DNA from: Streptomyces sp. Ag109_O5-1 | Lineage (GTDB): Bacteria > Actinomycetota > Actinomycetes > Streptomycetales > Streptomycetaceae | Length of the DNA stretch: 64,000 nucleotides | Assembly (NCBI RefSeq): GCF_003814875.1 | Contig: NZ_RKQF01000001.1 | Coordinates: forward strand, 10,230,001-10,294,000 | Direction: 5' to 3' | In this document: piece after piece, positions 17,005 through 24,906 of the stretch | Position numbering within the stretch: position 1 is the stretch's first letter | Layout of the letters: the number at the start of each line of letters is the position of its first letter | Notes under the pieces: model-generated | The model's input: the letters and a program-made list of their open reading frames with translations, nothing else | Databases searched by the model: none | What the model was told of the DNA's origin: nothing | Program-made: the position numbers and the translations under genes

Positions 17005-18705
17005 TCAGACCACGATCTTGCGCGGGTTGAAGTTGCCGCCCGGGTCGGCGGCGTCGAAGAGGCCCGACATGATCGCGACACCCTGCGTCGAGATGTCCTC
17101 CTCCAGCCAGGGCGCGTGCTCCAGGCCCACTCCGTGGTGGTGCGAGATCGTTCCGCCGGCGTCGACGAACGCCTGCTGGATCGCCCGCTTGACGGTGTCG
17201 TACTCGCCGAGCGGGTCGCCGCCGAACACGAAGGCGAAAGTGAAGTAGAGGCATGCCCCGGAGTGGTACGAGTGGGACATGTGTGACATCGTCCAGCCCT
17301 TGTGGCCGATCTTCTCGTAGGCACGGTCGGCCGCCTCGTAGACCGCCGCGTGGATGCCGCGGAGCTTCGACCACGAACCGGCGGTCTCGCTCACGTCGCC
17401 GGCGGCACCGTGGTCGAGCAGGAAGTCGCGGATGTACGGCGTGTCGAACTTCTTCTGGTCGTAGAGCGCACCGGGTCCCTTGCCGACGCCGATGCCGTGA
17501 TGCCTGCGCACGATCCGGTCGACGAGCGACTTCTGCCGTTTCGCGTGCGCCCCGTCGCCCTCGAAGCCGATGAAGGAGAGGCACATCTCGTCGAGGTCCC
17601 AGCCACGCCTCTTGAGATACGCCATGAGGCCGGCCTGTGCCTTCTTCCGAATCCCCGTCGACTCCTTGCTCGTCGCCAGGGAGAAGGCCGTCTCGTGCGC
17701 GTCCGAGATACGGGTGACCGAGGGCGAGACGTCGCTCTCGGCGATCTCCTGCATCGCGGCGAGCCCGTGGTCGAGGTTCTTGAAGAAGTAGGCCTGGATG
17801 GCCCGCTTCTCGGGGAGCCGGTGCACCTGCACCGTGACCTCGGTGATGACGCCGAGCCGCCCCTCCGAGCCCACCACCATCTCCCGCACGCTCGGCCCGG
17901 TCGACGCGCTCGGCACGGCACGGATCGCGAGGACCCCGCCGGCCCGCACGACACGCAGCCCCTTGACGATGTCCGCGATGTCGCCGTACTTGTCCGACTG
18001 CATGCCGGACGAGCGAGTGGCGACCCACCCGCCGAGCGTCGAGTGCGTGAACGAGTCGGGGAAGTGCCCCATCGTCCAGCCGTCCCGGTTGAGTTGAGCC
18101 TCGAGATCGGGGCCCAGGGCACCGGCCTGGATGCGTGCCAGGCCGGAGTCGGCGTCGATCTCCAGCACCCGGTCGAGGCGGCCGAGGTCGAGTGAGACGA
18201 CCACCCGCGACTCGTCCCGGTGAGGCTCCAGGCTGCCCGCGATATTGCTGCCGCCCCCGAAGGGGATGATCACGGCGTCCGCGGCGACGGCCGCTTCGAC
18301 GACGCTCCGCACCTCCGTCTCGTCGGCCGGGTAGACGACCACATCGGGAGTGCGCGCGATCTCGCCGGCTCGGATGCGGACCAGGTCACGCAGGCTCTTG
18401 CCGTAGGTGTGGACGACCCGGGACAGGTCGTCGACGACGGTGTTCCCGGCTCCGACGACGCCGCTCAGAACCGCGACGAACTCCTTCGGTGCCACCGAGG
18501 CCGGCACCATCAGCTGCGAGAAGTAGGGCCGTTCGGTGCGCTCGCCCGCCCGGAGATCGAGACCGATGGCCTGCTGTACGAACGGCGCGAAACCGGGCTT
18601 GTCCTCGTGTCGGAAGGCGACACCTTCCACGCCCCAGCCCCACCACTTCATGTGTTTCACCTCACCGGTGCGCATCGCGTCGGTGCGGTCGGCGGGTTCG
18701 GTCAC
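17005..18705 (-). CDS. alkyldihydroxyacetonephosphate synthase (AGPS)-like FAD enzyme
   Basis: A 566-residue flavoprotein of the VAO/PCMH fold. Eukaryotic AGPS exchanges the acyl chain of acyl-DHAP for a fatty alcohol, making the ether bond of ether lipids. AGPS-like landmarks: N-terminal K-W-W-G-W-G; the FAD segment P-F-G-G-G-S-N at about 150; S-T-L-G-G-W-V-A-T-R-S-S-G-M-Q (about 205); P-Y-I-R-D-F; and the C-terminal histidine triplet H-H-H-G-V-G at about 530, which includes the catalytic His in AGPS. Many actinobacterial members are annotated only as FAD-binding oxidases and their substrate is unproven. GTG 18705 follows GAAGGAGACC and overlaps the acyltransferase stop (GTGA), in the order SDR-acyltransferase-AGPS. 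Confidence 0.85.
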   Translation of the reverse strand: MTEPADRTDAMRTGEVKHMKWWGWGVEGVAFRHEDKPGFAPFVQQAIGLDLRAGERTERPYFSQLMVPASVAPKEFVAVLSGVVGAGNTVVDDLSRVVHTYGKSLRDLVRIRAGEIARTPDVVVYPADETEVRSVVEAAVAADAVIIPFGGGSNIAGSLEPHRDESRVVVSLDLGRLDRVLEIDADSGLARIQAGALGPDLEAQLNRDGWTMGHFPDSFTHSTLGGWVATRSSGMQSDKYGDIADIVKGLRVVRAGGVLAIRAVPSASTGPSVREMVVGSEGRLGVITEVTVQVHRLPEKRAIQAYFFKNLDHGLAAMQEIAESDVSPSVTRISDAHETAFSLATSKESTGIRKKAQAGLMAYLKRRGWDLDEMCLSFIGFEGDGAHAKRQKSLVDRIVRRHHGIGVGKGPGALYDQKKFDTPYIRDFLLDHGAAGDVSETAGSWSKLRGIHAAVYEAADRAYEKIGHKGWTMSHMSHSYHSGACLYFTFAFVFGGDPLGEYDTVKRAIQQAFVDAGGTISHHHGVGLEHAPWLEEDISTQGVAIMSGLFDAADPGGNFNPRKIVV

Positions 18706-19424
18706 GAACGGTCTCCTTCAAGTACACGATGTGAGGTGGCATGCGTGCCGAGGATGCGGTCGGAGTGCTCCTCGGACAGGGCGGCGATCGTCGAGCGGAT
18801 GCGTTCGGTGAACTCGCTTCTCAACTCTCCGGGAAGCGCGGTGAGCGGTTCGCCGAACACGACCCCGACCGGCAGGCGGCCCGGTTTGGGCCAGTTCGAT
18901 CCGCGAGGATGCGCCTCATGTGCGCCGATGACCGCGACGGGGAGCACCGGCACCTCGGCCGCCGAGGCCAGCGCCGCCGCCCCCGGCTTGAACGCCCCGA
19001 GCGATCCGTCGCGCGAACGGGTCCCCTCGGGAAAGATCAGGAGAGGCACTCCCCGGTTCAGCAAGGCCTTGGCGCTCACGCCGCGCGCGCTCCCTCCGGT
19101 GCGGTCGACCGGGAAGGCGTTGAAGAAGAGAGCCGTGAGGCCGCGCCGCCGCCACACGTCGAAGAAGTAGTCGGCGGCGGCTCCCACCGCGAGGTGGCGC
19201 GCCAGCCGGCGCGGCAGCGCGCCCATGATGAGTGGTGTGTCGAGGTGCGAGGTGTGATTGGCGACGACGACATAGGCGTCCTCGACGTTCGCCAAGCGCT
19301 CGCGCCCCAGTACTGTCACGCTGGTCACGCTCCAGACGAGCGGCTTCAGCAGCCCCCGCTGGGCGACGAAACGCGCCGCAGCGTGAGAGCGTGAGGTGAA
19401 ACGGTCGCGTATCGCCGCAGGCAT
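18702..19424 (-). CDS. PlsC-type glycerolipid 1-acyltransferase
   Basis: A 240-residue acyltransferase of the lysophosphatidic acid / DHAP / glycerol-3-phosphate acyltransferase superfamily. The catalytic block N-H-T-S-H-L-D (H-x4-D) is at about 57 and the phosphate-binding block F-P-E-G-T-R-S at about 130; a P-V-A-V-I-G segment follows. In an ether-lipid reading it would supply acyl-DHAP or acylate the alkyl-glycerophosphate. A good site (GGAAAGGAAG) precedes ATG 19424. It lies 39 bases after the SDR stop and overlaps the AGPS-like start by four bases. Confidence 0.88.
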   Translation of the reverse strand: MPAAIRDRFTSRSHAAARFVAQRGLLKPLVWSVTSVTVLGRERLANVEDAYVVVANHTSHLDTPLIMGALPRRLARHLAVGAAADYFFDVWRRRGLTALFFNAFPVDRTGGSARGVSAKALLNRGVPLLIFPEGTRSRDGSLGAFKPGAAALASAAEVPVLPVAVIGAHEAHPRGSNWPKPGRLPVGVVFGEPLTALPGELRSEFTERIRSTIAALSEEHSDRILGTHATSHRVLEGDRS

Positions 19425-19463
19425 CCGCTTCCTTTCCGTGCGGGCTCGCCCGCACTGCTTCTT

Positions 19464-20324
19464 TCAGTGAGTGGGACTGTCGTTGCGGCTGGACGAGATC
19501 CGTCGCGAGATCCACCGGACCGTGCGGCGTGGAAGATGACGTGTGAACCAGATGAGCAACCGGTATCGGAAACTCGGCAGGGAGATCACCCGTCCGCGAC
19601 GCACGTCGCGCAGACTCGTCTCGACGACTGTCCGGGCGTCGAGCCAGAGGAAGTCCGGAATGCTCGACGACCGGATTCCGGCCCGCGTGTGGAACTCCGT
19701 GCGGACCCAGCCCGGACAGAGTGCCGTCACGGTGACGCCCGTTCCGTGGAGCTCGTTCGCCAGGCTCTCCGTCAGCGAGGTCACGAAGGCCTTGACGGCC
19801 GAATAGCTCCCCATCGTGACGAACCCGGCCGTGCTCGAAACATTGACGATCGCACCGTGCCCGCGCTCGCGCATGGCCCGCCCGGCGGTGCCGGCGAGCA
19901 CCAGCACCGCGCGCCCCATGACCTCGATCGCCCGGTCGTGCGGAGCGGTGTCGGCCGAGGTCATCGCCGCGTGCACACCGAAACCGGCGTTGTTCACCAG
20001 CATGTCCACCGGACGGGCGGGGTCCTCCAGCCGGGCGGCGACACGCTCGACGTCGGCACGATCGGACAGGTCGGCGGGCAGCACCTCGACAGCACGGCCC
20101 CGGGATCCGAGCTCGGCCGCCATCCGGCCGAGCCGCTCCCTGTCGCGCGCCACCAGGACAAGGTCCCAGCCACGGTCCGCCAGCATGCGGGCGAACTCCG
20201 CTCCGATACCCGATGTGGCACCGGTGACCAGGGCGACCCGTATGCGGCTCAGCACAGTTTCCTGTGCCATCTGATCGCCACGGTCGTGCGGCAGCCGATG
20301 GCTGAGTTCTCGCGCATGACACAC
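19464..20324 (-). CDS. short-chain dehydrogenase/reductase (DltE-like classical SDR)
   Basis: A 286-residue classical SDR: T-G-A-T-S-G-I-G cofactor motif, N-N-A-G-F-G, catalytic Ser in V-S-S-T-A-G, and Y-S-A-V-K (YxxxK). A basic C-terminus (R-R-T-V-R-W-I-S-R-R-I) could touch membranes. Mammalian acyl/alkyl-DHAP reductase is also an SDR, so in this operon it could reduce alkyl-DHAP to the glycerol form; that is inference. The operon's first gene, it is read from the exact ECF41-type promoter at 20351-20377. The start is uncertain: GTG 20324 has AAAGG very close, while ATG 20270 better fits the usual SDR N-terminus. Confidence 0.85.
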   Translation of the reverse strand: MCHARELSHRLPHDRGDQMAQETVLSRIRVALVTGATSGIGAEFARMLADRGWDLVLVARDRERLGRMAAELGSRGRAVEVLPADLSDRADVERVAARLEDPARPVDMLVNNAGFGVHAAMTSADTAPHDRAIEVMGRAVLVLAGTAGRAMRERGHGAIVNVSSTAGFVTMGSYSAVKAFVTSLTESLANELHGTGVTVTALCPGWVRTEFHTRAGIRSSSIPDFLWLDARTVVETSLRDVRRGRVISLPSFRYRLLIWFTRHLPRRTVRWISRRISSSRNDSPTH

Positions 20325-20350
20325 CTTTCGTCTCTCGGCTCATTCCGATA

Positions 20351-20377
20351 GACCGGGCACGCATTCGTCTTGTGACA
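20351..20377 (-). promoter_or_regulatory. ECF41-type promoter motif (exact) for the SDR-acyltransferase-AGPS operon
   Basis: TGTCACA, 16 bases, GGTC on the minus strand. It is one half of a back-to-back pair with 20411-20437; the two -35-like elements are 33 bases apart. Confidence 0.8.
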
Positions 20378-20410
20378 CGAGACTCCGCCGCCACGCGGAG
20401 CCAAGTCAGG

Positions 20411-20437
20411 TGTCACACATGCGCCGGTTGCCCGGTC
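20411..20437 (+). promoter_or_regulatory. ECF41-type promoter motif (exact) for the ferritin-like/acyl reductase operon
   Basis: TGTCACA, 16 bases, GGTC on the plus strand, about 80 bases from ATG 20520. It is divergent to 20351-20377, so both arms of the presumed ether-lipid cluster carry the same signal. Confidence 0.8.
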
Positions 20438-20519
20438 TCTCGTGACGGCCCCGACGGCTCATCGCACGATCCGGGGCCTCTGCAGAGTCACCCCCGCTCC
20501 CGCGCCAGAAAGTCCGTGC

Positions 20520-21347
20520 ATGAACTCGAAAAACGACACGACGACCGCGCCGCCCGATTCAGCGGGCTTCGACGTGCGTGAGTTCGCCCGTACGGCACAC
20601 GGCAACCACCGCGGAACGCTCGACCTCGATTCGCTCGCCGACGAGCCGCTCGACGCCGAATCCGTCCGGCTCGTCCGCGCGTTGCGCGACATGGAACGTA
20701 CGACGCTGCACCGGGTGCGCGACCTGCTCGTCACGGCGACACACAAGGACGCCCGGGTCACCGCGTTCCTCACCACGTGGATGTTCGAGAAGTTCTGGAT
20801 CGCCGACGCCCTCGACGCAGTCCTGGACGCCTCACCCGCCGCCCGCGACCTCCCTGCGAGCGCCGGTCCGGCACGGCGGGTATGGGCGGAGCGCCGCGAG
20901 CGCCGTGGCCCGGTCCTGCGTTCCCTCGCAGCCAACTTCACCGGTACGCAGATCGTGGCCGAGCACGTGACGACGGGCCTCGTGGACGAGTGGATCACGC
21001 AGGCGGCCTATCGGCGTCTCGCCGGCGTGTCCTGCGCGATGGCGTCGATCATCGACCCCGTGGTGGAGATCAAGCACCGCCACATCCGCTTCCTCGCCGC
21101 GGAGGCGGAGCGGCGACTCGGGTACTCGGCCCGCGCCCGGCGCATCACCAACCGAGCCCTGCGGCACAGCGCCTGGCCGCTCGGCTCGGTCGACCGAGCC
21201 GAGCACGAACGCACCTTCTTCGAACGTCATGTCTTCGGCGACCAGAGCGGACGAGCCGAGGCGCGCCGTATCCGCGCGATGGTCGCCGCGCTCCCCGGCA
21301 TCCGTCCCGGTGTCGCATCCACCGTGGAATCGAGGCTCCTTCCGTGA
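20520..21347 (+). CDS. ferritin-like protein, paralogue with incomplete di-metal site
   Basis: A 275-residue all-helical protein related to the one at 23659. Aligned by eye, helix 1 has R-D-M-E-R-T-T, helix 2 M-F-E-K-F-W-I-A-D-A-L, helix 3 V-D-E-W-I-T-Q-A-A-Y and helix 4 V-E-I-K-H-R-H-I. The glutamates and the helix-4 E-x-x-H are kept, but the helix-2 histidine of the sister protein (E-E-F-W-H-G-E) is replaced by Ile, so the second metal site may be altered. It may be a partner subunit of the sister protein. ATG 20520 is chosen as the first start downstream of the promoter; upstream frame extensions would begin before the transcript. It overlaps the acyl reductase start (GTGA). Confidence 0.7.
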   Translation: MNSKNDTTTAPPDSAGFDVREFARTAHGNHRGTLDLDSLADEPLDAESVRLVRALRDMERTTLHRVRDLLVTATHKDARVTAFLTTWMFEKFWIADALDAVLDASPAARDLPASAGPARRVWAERRERRGPVLRSLAANFTGTQIVAEHVTTGLVDEWITQAAYRRLAGVSCAMASIIDPVVEIKHRHIRFLAAEAERRLGYSARARRITNRALRHSAWPLGSVDRAEHERTFFERHVFGDQSGRAEARRIRAMVAALPGIRPGVASTVESRLLP

Positions 21348-23659
21348 CATCGCACACCGCGAAGACCGAACTCGGCACTGCGCACATCCTGCTGACCGGC
21401 GCGACCGGCTTCGTCGGCCAGGCCGTGCTCGAGCGGCTGCTCACCGATCACCCGGCCACCCACGTCTGGCTCCTCGTGCGCGGGAAGGGCAGTCAGACCG
21501 GGCAGGACCGGCTCCGGCAGCTGCTGCGCAAACCCGTGTTCGCGCGCTGGCGGGACGCCGTGGGCGCCGAAGAGGCCGAGCGCATCGTCCGTGAGCGGAT
21601 CACCGTGCTCGACGGCAGCATGACCGGCATTCCCGAGCTGCCCTCCCACCTCGACGTCGTCATCCACTCGGCGTCGACCGTCTCGTTCGACCCGCCCATC
21701 CACGAGGCGTTCGACACCAACGTCAACGGCGCCGTAAGCCTCTACGAGGCCCTGCTCGCGTCCGGATCCGACCCGCACGTCGTCCATGTGTCGACCTGTT
21801 ACGTCGGGGGACTCCGGCGCGGTGTGGTGCCCGAGGCCAAGCTGGAGCACGACGTCGACTGGCACACCGAGTGGACCTTGGCGGCGCAGGCGCACGAGCG
21901 CACCGAACTCGCCTCGCGGGAGCCGGCGATGCTCGAGCCGTTCATGTCCCGCGCCCGCGGCGACCACGGAAAGGAGGGCCCGATCGCGGCGGCCCGCGCG
22001 AGCGAGAACGCGCGGCGCGAGTGGGTGCGTTCCCAACTCGTCGCCGCCGGCCGGCGGCGTGCGCAGAGTCTGGGGTGGACGGACGTCTACACGCTGACGA
22101 AGGCACTCGCCGAACGCGCCGCGGAAGACCTCTGGGGCGAGGCCGGACACCGGCTCTCGGTGGTCCGGCCCGCGATCATCGAGAGCGCCCTCCAGCATCC
22201 GTTCCCCGGCTGGATCGACGGCTTCAAGGTCGCCGATCCGCTGATCTTCGCCTACGGCCGCGGCGAGTTGCCGGACTTCCCGGGACTGCCCGACTCGATC
22301 CTCGATGTCATCCCCGTCGACTTCGTCGTCAACGCCATTCTCGCCGTGGCGGCCAACCCGGCCCCCGCCGACGAGCCGAGGTACTTCCACATCGCCTCGG
22401 GCGCGTCGAATCCGCTGCCCTTCCACCGCATGTACGAGAACGTACGCGACTACTACACGCAGCACCCGGTGCCCAAGGGCGACGGCTTCGTCGAAGTGCC
22501 GGCCTGGAAGTTCGCGGGCGAGCGCAAGTTCGACCGAGGCCTTCTGCTGGCGCGGAAGAAGGCCGACCTGTGGGACGCCGCGCTGCGGCTGATGCCGAAC
22601 GACGAACGCAAGCGCGCTCTCGCGACCAGGAACGCCAAGCTGCGCGCCGGCATCGCCACCCTCGGCAACTTCATCGACCTCTACCGCGCGTACGCGCAGA
22701 CCGAGATCGTCTTCGACGACCGCAACACCCGCGCGCTGAACGCCGCCCTTCCGGCCGAGGTGCGCGAGGACCGCGGCTTCGACGTGGAGCGGATCGACTG
22801 GGAGGAGTACCTGCAGAAGGTGCACCTGCCCGCCATCGGCGAGCTGACGGCGGCCTACCGTCGGCGCAAGGCCGCGGCCGCCCGGCCGGCGCACGCCCGC
22901 GCGCAACGCGAACTGCCGCGGCGCACCGACGTGGTCGCCGTCTTCGACCTCGAACGGACCGTCGTCGACTCCAACATCGTCGAGCAGTACCTCTGGGTGC
23001 GCACCGCGGGCTTCCGCAAGGCGGCCTGGCCGAAGGAGGTGGCGGACCTGCTCGCCTCGCTGCCCGGCTACCTCCGCGCGGAGCGGCGGGACCGCGGTGA
23101 GTTCATCCGCGCCTTCCTGCGCCGCTACCGCGGCATGCCCATCGCCCGTCTGGAGGAGGTCGTACGGCGCGGCTACGCCGACACGATGCTGCGGCACACG
23201 AGCGCGGACGCCCTGGCGCGTATCCGTGAGCACCGAGCGGCAGGTCACCGTACGGTCCTGGTCACCGGCTCCATCGGCCTGCTCGCCGCTCCGCTCGCCG
23301 GCCTGTTCGACGAGGTCGTCGGGAGCTCCATGCACGTGCGGGACGGTGTGCTCACCGGCTACCTCGCGAAGCCGCCGCTCGTCGACGAGGCGAGGGCCGC
23401 GTGGCTGCAGCGTTACGCGGAGACGGGCGGCTACGACCTCGCGGCCTCCTACGGCTACGGCGACAGCCACTCCGACCTGCCGTGGCTGTCGCTGCTGGGC
23501 AGGCCCTCGGCGATCAACCCCGACGTCGGACTGGCCCGCGAGGCGCACAAGAGGGACTGGGCCATCCACCGCTGGAAGAGCGGCGGTTCGGGTGTGCGCC
23601 GCGACGTCATGGCGGCACGGGCGACGATCCCGACGCGCACCGACGAGAAGAGCGGCTGA
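21344..23659 (+). CDS. fatty acyl reductase (FAR-like) fused to a HAD-IB domain
   Basis: A 771-residue two-domain protein. Residues 10 to about 510 are an extended SDR of the fatty acyl-CoA reductase / thioester reductase type: T-G-A-T-G-F-V-G-Q cofactor loop, V-I-H-S-A-S-T-V-S, and the catalytic Y-T-L-T-K (YxxxK). FAR enzymes reduce an acyl thioester to a fatty alcohol, the second substrate of AGPS. Residues 525-750 are a HAD-IB phosphatase-like domain with motif I F-D-L-E-R-T, T-G-S in motif II and G-D-S-H-S-D in motif IV; the second motif-I Asp is Glu. GTG 21344 overlaps the upstream stop (GTGA), and its own stop overlaps the next ATG by one base (TGATG). Confidence 0.85.
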   Translation: MTSHTAKTELGTAHILLTGATGFVGQAVLERLLTDHPATHVWLLVRGKGSQTGQDRLRQLLRKPVFARWRDAVGAEEAERIVRERITVLDGSMTGIPELPSHLDVVIHSASTVSFDPPIHEAFDTNVNGAVSLYEALLASGSDPHVVHVSTCYVGGLRRGVVPEAKLEHDVDWHTEWTLAAQAHERTELASREPAMLEPFMSRARGDHGKEGPIAAARASENARREWVRSQLVAAGRRRAQSLGWTDVYTLTKALAERAAEDLWGEAGHRLSVVRPAIIESALQHPFPGWIDGFKVADPLIFAYGRGELPDFPGLPDSILDVIPVDFVVNAILAVAANPAPADEPRYFHIASGASNPLPFHRMYENVRDYYTQHPVPKGDGFVEVPAWKFAGERKFDRGLLLARKKADLWDAALRLMPNDERKRALATRNAKLRAGIATLGNFIDLYRAYAQTEIVFDDRNTRALNAALPAEVREDRGFDVERIDWEEYLQKVHLPAIGELTAAYRRRKAAAARPAHARAQRELPRRTDVVAVFDLERTVVDSNIVEQYLWVRTAGFRKAAWPKEVADLLASLPGYLRAERRDRGEFIRAFLRRYRGMPIARLEEVVRRGYADTMLRHTSADALARIREHRAAGHRTVLVTGSIGLLAAPLAGLFDEVVGSSMHVRDGVLTGYLAKPPLVDEARAAWLQRYAETGGYDLAASYGYGDSHSDLPWLSLLGRPSAINPDVGLAREAHKRDWAIHRWKSGGSGVRRDVMAARATIPTRTDEKSG

Positions 23660-24453
23660 TGGCTTTCGACATAGACAAGTACACGAAGAACTCCACCGGT
23701 GTGCAGTGGGCCGACCTCGACTTCGACGAGTTCGAGCGCGACCCGCTGCCCGAGGAGACGCTGCGCACGCTGCGCTACATGTGCGACATCGAGTACCACA
23801 CGGTCTGCTACCTGCGTGATCTGCTGACGACCCCGTCCCACGACGAGCCCGCGGTGGGCGCCTTCATGACGATGTGGAACCGCGAGGAGTTCTGGCACGG
23901 CGAAGCGCTCGCGGCCGTGCTGGAGCGGCACGGCCTCCGAGTCGACTTCGACGAGCTCAAGGCGACCCGTCTGAAGCTCGGCTGGAGGGACCGCCTGGGG
24001 ACGGTGAAGCAGACGGTGATGGGCCGTCTGGTCGGACACGACTTCGTCGCCGTGCACATGGCGTGGGGAGCGGCGAACGAGTGGTCGGCGACAGCGGCGT
24101 ACCACCGGCTCGCCGCGCTGGAGAGCCACCCGGTCCTGGTACCGCTGCTGAGGCGGATCGCGCAGCAGGAGACGAAGCACGTCGCCTTCTACGCATCGCA
24201 GGCGCGTGACCGGCTCGCGGCCAGCAAGAAGGCCCGCGTGATCGCTCGGCTGGCGCTGGAGAAGGCCTGGGGCCCGGTCGGCTCGGGCATCATGCCCGAG
24301 GCCGAGGTCACACACGTCATGACGCACCTCTTCGCGGGCTCCGAGGGCCGCAAACTCATCCGCGACATCGACGCGCACATTGCGAAGCTGCCGGGCATGG
24401 AGGGGCTGCACATAGTCGAGGACGCCATGGACGAGCGCGGCATCGCCTCCTGA
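23659..24453 (+). CDS. ferritin-like di-metal protein
   Basis: A 264-residue helical protein with a plausible carboxylate-bridged di-metal site: Glu in C-D-I-E-Y-H-T (helix 1), E-E-F-W-H-G-E (helix 2), A-N-E-W-S-A-T (helix 3) and Q-E-T-K-H-V-A-F (helix 4, E-x-x-H). Such folds include desaturases, oxygenases and ferritins. Next to a fatty acyl reductase and an AGPS-like enzyme, a lipid desaturase or oxygenase is the most tempting idea, but the sequence does not prove it. It is the last gene of a tightly coupled three-gene operon and ends 20 bases from the convergent MerR gene. Confidence 0.75.
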   Translation: MAFDIDKYTKNSTGVQWADLDFDEFERDPLPEETLRTLRYMCDIEYHTVCYLRDLLTTPSHDEPAVGAFMTMWNREEFWHGEALAAVLERHGLRVDFDELKATRLKLGWRDRLGTVKQTVMGRLVGHDFVAVHMAWGAANEWSATAAYHRLAALESHPVLVPLLRRIAQQETKHVAFYASQARDRLAASKKARVIARLALEKAWGPVGSGIMPEAEVTHVMTHLFAGSEGRKLIRDIDAHIAKLPGMEGLHIVEDAMDERGIAS

Positions 24454-24472
24454 TGCTTTTGCCGAAGCGGCT

Positions 24473-24847
24473 TCAGCGCGCTGGGGCGTCCTGGCGGTGC
24501 AGCGGGCGTCCGACGAGCGAGTCGAGGATGTCGCGAGCGGCGATCAGGCCGTCGATCGCCGCGTCGATCCGGCGGCGCTCCTGCGCCAGGCCGTCGATGA
24601 GTTCCGGGCAGCTCCCGGCCAGGACGACCGTGTCGTCGACGACGCAGGGGAGGATCTCCGCGACGGCGGCTGTGCCGAGACCCGCGGAGAGCAGGATCTG
24701 GATGCGCTGCACGGTGGTGACGGTGCGTTCGTCGTAGTCGCGGTAGCCGTTCGGCAGGCGCGTCGGGGTGAGCAGTCGCTGCTCTTCGTAGTAGCGCAGG
24801 GAGCGCTGGCTCACGCCGGTGCGTCGTGAGAGTTCACCGATCCTCAT
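24473..24847 (-). CDS. MerR-family transcriptional regulator
   Basis: A 124-residue MerR protein. The N-terminal winged helix is clear (I-G-E-L-S-R-R-T-G-V, L-R-Y-Y-E-E-Q-R-L-L, G-Y-R-D-Y), followed by a dimerising coiled coil (about 75-112). One Cys lies at each end of the coil region (L-P-C-V-V and S-C-P-E-L), too far apart for a classical metal loop, so an organic or redox effector is likely. ATG 24847 starts the canonical M-R-I-G-E-L. It is divergent from the imine reductase-like gene, with a shared operator, so it probably controls both. Confidence 0.85.
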   Translation of the reverse strand: MRIGELSRRTGVSQRSLRYYEEQRLLTPTRLPNGYRDYDERTVTTVQRIQILLSAGLGTAAVAEILPCVVDDTVVLAGSCPELIDGLAQERRRIDAAIDGLIAARDILDSLVGRPLHRQDAPAR

Positions 24848-24867
24848 GGGGGAGAGTCCAGCAGCAC

Positions 24868-24899
24868 TTGACCTTGACGTCAATGTAAGGGTTTAGCGT
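24868..24899 (+). promoter_or_regulatory. MerR-type promoter/operator
   Basis: A -35-like TTGACC at 24868-24873 and a -10-like TAGCGT at 24894-24899 are separated by 20 bases, the over-long spacing typical of MerR-controlled promoters. The spacer holds the dyad CCTT-GACGTC-AATG-TAAGG with TTGACGTCAA at its centre. It points at the gene starting at 24907. Confidence 0.65.
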
Positions 24900-24906
24900 T
24901 CGGCGC

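Noticed and set aside
21227..23569. 780-codon open frame on the minus strand
   Set aside because: Antisense shadow of the fatty acyl reductase gene; Gly/Arg/Val-rich composition with no motif.
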